Shown piece by piece: positions 6,585-9,857 of a stretch of DNA of 9,857 nt. The DNA is taken from assembly GCA_937975735.1 (NCBI GenBank), contig CALJUI010000289.1:1-9857 (forward strand), written 5' to 3'. Source of the DNA: an uncultured Rubrivivax sp. (lineage in GTDB: Bacteria; Pseudomonadota; Gammaproteobacteria; Burkholderiales; Burkholderiaceae_C). Made by a program: the position numbers and the translations under genes. How positions within the stretch are numbered: position 1 is the stretch's first letter; the number at the start of each line of letters is the position of its first letter. The notes under the pieces are model-generated. The model saw only the letters and a list, made by a program, of their open reading frames with translations, had not been told where the DNA came from and ran no database searches.

Positions 6585-7714
6585 GCGTCTTCGGGCGCGG
6601 CGCCGATGGCGCTCCCCATGGCGCGCCGATACCACTCGTGGAAGTGCATCATCCCGTCTTCCATCGGGCTCTGGTAGGGGCCGACCTCGTCGTCGCCGCG
6701 CTGCATCAGCGCGCGCCGGCCGGCGTCCATGCGCAGCGCGATCTCGTCGTCCTCGTCGCAGGTCTCCATGTAGGCGGCCTGCTGCGCCTCGACGAGCTCG
6801 CGCTCGAACAGCGCGACCTCTTCCGGATAGAAGAACTCGACCACGTTGATCGTCTTCTGCGGCGACACCGGATGCAGCGTCGAGACCGTCAGCACCGCCG
6901 GGTACCACTCGACCATCACGGTCGGGTAATGGGTCAGCCAGATCGCGCCCTGCGCCGGCGTGCGGTCGCCGAGGTAGGCGGCGAGCGCATCGTGATAGCG
7001 CTGGTAGACCGCCGAGCCCGGCCGGGACGCCGCGTGGTTGACGCCCACCGTCTGCACCGAGTGCATCGCGCCGAACTCCCAGCGCAGGTCGTCGCAGGTG
7101 ACGAAGGATCCGAGGCCCGGGTGGAAGGGGCCGACGTGGTAGTCCTCCAGGTAGACCTCGATGAAGGTCTTCCAGTTGTAGTCGCACTCGTGGACGATGG
7201 TGCGGTCGTAGACGTAGCCGGCGAAGTCGAGTTCGGCCGCCGGGCCGAGCCCGGCGAGTTCATCGGCCACCGAGCGCGCGCCGGCCTCGAACAGCAGGCC
7301 GTTCCAGCGCTGCAGCGGGTAGTTGCGCAGGTTCAGGCAGGGGTCCTGCTCGAAGTGCGGCGCGCCGGCCAGGCGACCGTCGAGGCCGTAGGTCCAGCGG
7401 TGCAGCGGACACACGACGTGGCCGGCAGTGCGGCCGCGCCCCTGCAGCATCACCGCCTGCCGGTGGCGGCAGACGTTGGAGATCAGCTCGACGCCACCGG
7501 CGCTGCGCACCAGTGCGCGGCCGTTGGCTTCGTGGGACAGCACATGGTAGTCGCCGACCTCGGGCACCGCCAGCTCGTGGCCGACGTAGCGCGGCGCGAA
7601 CTCGAAGATGCGCCGCCGTTCCTCGCGGAACAGCGCCTCGTCGAAGTAGCTGGTGACGGAGAGCTGCGAACGGCTGCGTTCGAGAGCTTCGAGACTGATG
7701 CTCAGGTCCGACAT
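6581..7714 (-). CDS. Rieske [2Fe-2S] aromatic-ring-hydroxylating oxygenase alpha subunit, orphan
   Basis: This 377-residue protein has an N-terminal Rieske domain and a C-terminal SRPBCC catalytic domain. The Rieske cluster ligands are Cys82-X-His84 and, 17 residues on, Cys102-X2-His105 (CPLH). The mononuclear iron site begins with EVYLEDYHVGPFHPG: His193 and His198 are the two histidine ligands, and a third, acidic ligand is expected in the Asp-rich stretch CDEDDEIALRMD. The acid that bridges electron flow to the Rieske centre (Asp in naphthalene dioxygenase, at His-3) is Glu190 here, as in carnitine/betaine-type monooxygenases. No beta subunit, ferredoxin or reductase gene is nearby, so electrons must come from elsewhere. 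It is first in a presumed operon with the DMT transporter and the sulfurtransferase, behind a long structured leader. The start at 7714 is the first ATG of the conserved N-terminus (MSDLSISLEAL). The substrate is unknown. Confidence 0.92.
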   Translation of the reverse strand: MSDLSISLEALERSRSQLSVTSYFDEALFREERRRIFEFAPRYVGHELAVPEVGDYHVLSHEANGRALVRSAGGVELISNVCRHRQAVMLQGRGRTAGHVVCPLHRWTYGLDGRLAGAPHFEQDPCLNLRNYPLQRWNGLLFEAGARSVADELAGLGPAAELDFAGYVYDRTIVHECDYNWKTFIEVYLEDYHVGPFHPGLGSFVTCDDLRWEFGAMHSVQTVGVNHAASRPGSAVYQRYHDALAAYLGDRTPAQGAIWLTHYPTVMVEWYPAVLTVSTLHPVSPQKTINVVEFFYPEEVALFERELVEAQQAAYMETCDEDDEIALRMDAGRRALMQRGDDEVGPYQSPMEDGMMHFHEWYRRAMGSAIGAAPEDA

Positions 7715-7836
7715 GATCCGACAGGATCCTCCATGGTCAGTGTCGTGAACCCTCCACCCGGTGGCCCCGCGGATGGAATTCTGGTGTGTGCCCCCGACCC
7801 GGAGGTCGAGCGACTTCCGGCGTTTTCGGGGGGATC
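7715..7836 (-). promoter_or_regulatory. Structured 5' leader of the Rieske operon (candidate cis-regulatory RNA)
   Basis: If transcription starts just past the TACAAT box, the leader is about 120 nt and can form three hairpins in order. Hairpin 1 (7832-7791): outer arms CCCCCGA/TCGGGGG, inner arms CCGGA/TCCGG and GTC/GAC, 15 Watson-Crick pairs with one bulge. Hairpin 2 (7778-7752): TTCCATCC/GGGTGGAG, 8 pairs, two of them G-U on the minus strand. Hairpin 3 (7728-7715): GATCC-TGTC-GGATC, ending next to the ATG and overlapping the weak AGGA ribosome site. An alternative CGACC/GGTCG pairing (7795-7808) competes with hairpin 1. It matches no riboswitch class recognised by eye. GC-rich DNA yields hairpins by chance, so confidence is limited. 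Confidence 0.35.
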
Positions 7837-7839
7837 AGG

Positions 7840-7845
7840 ATTGTA
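7840..7845 (-). promoter_or_regulatory. Candidate -10 box of the Rieske operon
   Basis: The minus strand reads TACAAT, 5 of 6 to TATAAT, preceded by GGG. The hexamers 16-18 nt upstream (around CGAACC) do not resemble TTGACA, so an activator may be needed if this is the promoter. A start 5-7 nt downstream coincides with the first base of the long hairpin of the leader. Confidence 0.4.
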
Positions 7846-7943
7846 CCCAGGGGGCGATGTCCGGTTCGGCTGCTGGGCGTCGCCGTTCTGGAGTCGCCTC
7901 CCCAGCTGCAAGTCGTTACGGGTTCGGGCCGGCATTGCCAGAC

Positions 7944-7949
7944 TAGAAT
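7944..7949 (+). promoter_or_regulatory. Candidate -10 box of the xseB-ispA-dxs operon
   Basis: TAGAAT at 7944-7949 is 5 of 6 to TATAAT and of the same form as the box before the dienelactone hydrolase gene. No convincing -35 hexamer is present. It overlaps the in-frame ATG at 7948, which argues that xseB translation starts at ATG 7975 instead, with a leader of about 18 nt. Confidence 0.4.
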
Positions 7950-7974
7950 GCAAGGTCTCTTTTCACGCTTCGGA

Positions 7975-8208
7975 ATGGCGAAATCCTCCGCTCCCGCGAC
8001 ACCGCCGCTCAGCTACGAGCAGGCCCTGGCCGAACTGGATCGCCTGGTCCAGGCGATGGAGGCCGGGCAGATGCCGCTGGACCAGTTGCTCGACAGCTAC
8101 AAGCGCGGCGCCGAACTGCTGCAGCTGTGTCGCGCACGTCTCGACGCGGTCGAGTCGCAGGTGCAGGTGCTCGAGGACGGCCAGCTCAAGCCCTGGGTCG
8201 CACCATGA
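7975..8208 (+). CDS. xseB: Exodeoxyribonuclease VII small subunit
   Basis: This is a 77-residue protein (E. coli XseB is 80). XseB forms helical hairpins that bind several copies onto the large subunit XseA; the complex degrades single-stranded DNA to oligonucleotides in the cytoplasm. The family signature is clear: SYEQALAELDRLVQAMEAG, then LDQLLDSYKRGAELL, then CRARLDAVESQVQVL. The start at 7975 (MAKSSAP) is chosen because the alternative in-frame ATG at 7948 overlaps a likely -10 box. The Shine-Dalgarno is weak (CGGA directly before the ATG). The stop overlaps the ispA start as ATGA (8205-8208), the standard arrangement. The large subunit gene xseA is not in the window. Confidence 0.95.
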   Translation: MAKSSAPATPPLSYEQALAELDRLVQAMEAGQMPLDQLLDSYKRGAELLQLCRARLDAVESQVQVLEDGQLKPWVAP

Positions 8209-9095
8209 ACGAGGCGGAGTTCGACGCCTGGTGTCGGCTCGAGCTCGACGCCACCGAAGAGGCGCTGTCGGCCTGGGTGCCGGCCGATGCCCCGGCCGGT
8301 CTCGGCGAGGCGATGCGCTACGGCGTGCTCGACGGCGGCAAGCGGCTGCGACCGCTGCTCGTGATGGCGGCCTGCGACGCGGTGCAGGGCCACCGCGACG
8401 CCGCGCGCCGCGCGGCGGTGGCGGTCGAACTGATCCACGCCTACTCGCTGATCCACGACGACATGCCGTGCATGGACGACGACGTGCTGCGCCGCGGCAA
8501 GCCGACCGTGCACGTGCAGTTCGGCGAGGCCCAGGCAATGCTCGCCGGCGACGCGATGCAGGCACTGGCCTTCGAGGTGCTGACGCCCGATCCCGAACTG
8601 GTCGCGCCCGCGCTGCAAGCGCGCCTGTGCGGGCTGCTCGCCCGATCGGCCGGCCACGCCGGCATGGCCGGCGGACAGGCGATCGATCTCGCGAGCATCG
8701 GCAAGACGCTCGACGAGCCCTGCCTGCGCGACATGCACCGGCGCAAGACCGGCGCGCTGCTGCAGGCCAGCGTGCTGATGGGTGCGGCCTGCGGCGACGC
8801 CGACGACACCGCCCGTCACGCGCTGGCCGACTACGGCGCCGCGGTCGGCCTCGCCTTCCAGGTGGTCGACGACATCCTCGACGTGACCCAGGCCTCCGAG
8901 ACCCTCGGCAAGACCGCCGGCAAGGACCAGGGCGCCAACAAGCCGACCTACGTCAGCGTGCTGGGGCTGGACGCCGCACGCCAATACGCGCACGATCTGC
9001 GCGAGCAGGCGCTGTCGGCGCTGTCGCGCAGCGGTCTGCGCGCGGCCCACGCGCTGGCCAGGCTCGCGGACAAGGTCGTCGAACGAGACAACTGA
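8205..9095 (+). CDS. ispA: Farnesyl diphosphate synthase (short-chain polyprenyl synthase)
   Basis: This is a 296-residue all-helical prenyl synthase (E. coli IspA is 299). It condenses dimethylallyl diphosphate with two isopentenyl diphosphates to farnesyl diphosphate, feeding quinone, undecaprenyl and hopanoid synthesis. The GGKRLRP diphosphate-binding motif is near residue 45. The first Asp-rich motif DDMPCMDD starts at Asp85 in the bacterial DDxxxxD form, and the second, DDILD, is at 222-226 after FQVV. KTG lies near residue 180, and GKDQGANKPTYV follows the second motif. The start overlaps the xseB stop (ATGA), so translation is probably coupled; dxs begins 1 nt after the stop. The same genes in the same order occur widely in proteobacteria. 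Confidence 0.96.
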   Translation: MNEAEFDAWCRLELDATEEALSAWVPADAPAGLGEAMRYGVLDGGKRLRPLLVMAACDAVQGHRDAARRAAVAVELIHAYSLIHDDMPCMDDDVLRRGKPTVHVQFGEAQAMLAGDAMQALAFEVLTPDPELVAPALQARLCGLLARSAGHAGMAGGQAIDLASIGKTLDEPCLRDMHRRKTGALLQASVLMGAACGDADDTARHALADYGAAVGLAFQVVDDILDVTQASETLGKTAGKDQGANKPTYVSVLGLDAARQYAHDLREQALSALSRSGLRAAHALARLADKVVERDN

Positions 9096-9096
9096 C

Positions 9097-9857
9097 ATGC
9101 CCCCATCCCGCTCGCTGAGCTCGATCCAAAGCCCCGCCGACCTGCGCCGCCTCGGCCGCGCCGAGCTGCCCGCACTGGCCGCCGAGCTGCGCCAGTTCGT
9201 GCTCGACAGCATCAGCCGCACCGGCGGCCACCTGTCGAGCAACCTCGGCACCGTCGAGCTGACGGTGGCGTTGCATTACGTCTTCAACACCCCGCACGAC
9301 CGGCTGGTGTGGGACGTCGGCCACCAGACCTACCCGCACAAGATCCTGACCGGACGGCGCGACCAGATGGGCACGCTGCGCCAGCTCGGCGGCATCAGCG
9401 GCTTCCCGCGCCGCGACGAGAGCGAGTACGACACCTTCGGCACCGCGCACAGCTCGACGTCGATCTCGGCCGCGCTCGGCATGGCGCTGGCCGCCAAGCT
9501 CAAGGGCGAGGAGCGCAAGGCGGTCGCGATCATCGGCGACGGCGCGATGACCGCCGGCATGGCCTTCGAGGCGCTGAACAACGCCGGCGTCAGCCACGCG
9601 GGCGTGAGCGCCGACCTGCTGGTGATCCTCAACGACAACGACATGTCGATCAGCCCGCCGGTCGGCGCGCTGAACAAGTATCTCGCCCGGCTGATCAGCG
9701 GCAACTTCTACGCCGCCGCCCGCGAGGGGGCGAAGGCGGTGCTGAAGAACGCGCCGCCGCTGTTCGAGCTGGCCCGCCGGCTCGAGGAGCACGCCAAGGG
9801 CATGGTCGTGCCGGGCACGATCTTCGAGGAGTTCGGCTTCAACTACGTCGGCCCGAT
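9097..9857 (+). CDS. dxs: 1-deoxy-D-xylulose-5-phosphate synthase, N-terminal part (3' end outside window)
   Basis: DXS condenses pyruvate and glyceraldehyde 3-phosphate in the thiamine diphosphate-dependent first step of the methylerythritol phosphate pathway. The first 253 of about 630 residues are present. The frame opens with MPPSRSLSSIQSPADLRRL. It contains GGHLSSNLG (His45), WDVGHQTYPHKILTGRR (His76), GTAHSSTSISAALGMA (His118) and the thiamine diphosphate/Mg motif from GDGAMTAG (Gly147) to the NDND segment at 179-182, followed by MSISPPVGALN. All landmark residues are intact up to the window edge. The start is 1 nt after the ispA stop (TGAcATG), so the operon xseB-ispA-dxs supplies both the entry enzyme of isoprenoid precursor synthesis and the first chain elongation enzyme. 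Confidence 0.97.
   Translation, partial: MPPSRSLSSIQSPADLRRLGRAELPALAAELRQFVLDSISRTGGHLSSNLGTVELTVALHYVFNTPHDRLVWDVGHQTYPHKILTGRRDQMGTLRQLGGISGFPRRDESEYDTFGTAHSSTSISAALGMALAAKLKGEERKAVAIIGDGAMTAGMAFEALNNAGVSHAGVSADLLVILNDNDMSISPPVGALNKYLARLISGNFYAAAREGAKAVLKNAPPLFELARRLEEHAKGMVVPGTIFEEFGFNYVGP

Noticed and set aside
5682..7187. 501-codon extension of the DMT transporter frame upstream of 6584
   Set aside because: The extra 201 residues are an Arg/Gly-rich shadow of the Rieske gene. The transporter has its normal length when started at GTG 6584, overlapping the Rieske stop.
7853..7884. GGCGATG near CGTCGCC, reminiscent of the start of a fluoride riboswitch
   Set aside because: The rest of the consensus, including the GCTGATG segment, is missing, the downstream gene is xseB, and no fluoride channel gene is nearby.
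7761..7946. Small open frames in the xseB upstream gap, one containing the peptide TRRSSD that resembles translated sequencing adapter
   Set aside because: The bases (ACCCGGAGGTCGAGCGAC) differ from the adapter sequence, so it is not contamination. The frames have no ribosome site and overlap the hairpin elements.
6638..9118. Long open frame of 826 codons on the plus strand
   Set aside because: It runs antisense to the Rieske gene, across the intergenic gap and through xseB and ispA in another frame; the translation shows no family motif.

Overview
The window is very GC-rich (about 70% by eye), densely packed with genes, and carries gene neighbourhoods typical of the Betaproteobacteria. The protein style (alanine/arginine-rich, xseB-ispA-dxs cluster, ppk beside sixA and ppx, TAGAAT/TACAAT-type -10 boxes) points to a Burkholderiales bacterium of the Rubrivivax/Leptothrix/Methylibium kind. 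That taxonomic call is inference from style, not from a database match. No mobile element, tRNA, rRNA, CRISPR array or other sign of recent transfer is visible.

Left part (1-2459): a polyphosphate/phosphohistidine block. The 3' end of ppk1 (polyphosphate kinase) is followed after 3 nt by a SixA-type phosphohistidine phosphatase. Five nt further on, running toward it, is ppx (exopolyphosphatase). Synthesis and breakdown of polyphosphate are thus encoded side by side.

Middle-left (2460-4309): a short divergent promoter region separates ppx from a Tat-exported dienelactone-hydrolase-family enzyme. A ZIP-family metal transporter with a histidine-rich loop follows. It ends against a universal stress protein gene on the other strand, and a GC-rich inverted repeat spans both stop codons.

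Middle-right (4310-7714, minus strand): transcription runs right to left through an orphan Rieske-type oxygenase alpha subunit, an EamA/DMT 10-TM transporter (4-nt GTGA overlap) and a two-domain rhodanese of the 3-mercaptopyruvate sulfurtransferase type (4-nt gap). These three look like one operon. The universal stress protein gene downstream appears to have its own promoter with a near-perfect FNR/Anr box (TTGAT-CTCG-GTCAA) that overlaps the sulfurtransferase stop codon, suggesting oxygen-responsive control.

The 260-bp gap between the Rieske gene and xseB (7715-7974) is the only sizeable non-coding stretch. It holds a TACAAT -10 box facing the Rieske gene and a roughly 120-nt leader that can fold into three successive hairpins, the last abutting the start codon. 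A TAGAAT -10 box faces xseB.

Right part (7975-9857): xseB (exonuclease VII small subunit), ispA (farnesyl diphosphate synthase, ATGA overlap) and the 5' part of dxs (1-deoxyxylulose-5-phosphate synthase, 1-nt gap). This is the standard isoprenoid-precursor cluster.

Most of the window is conventional. The parts most worth checking are the FNR-type box at the stress protein gene, the structured leader of the Rieske operon, and the unknown substrate of that operon.
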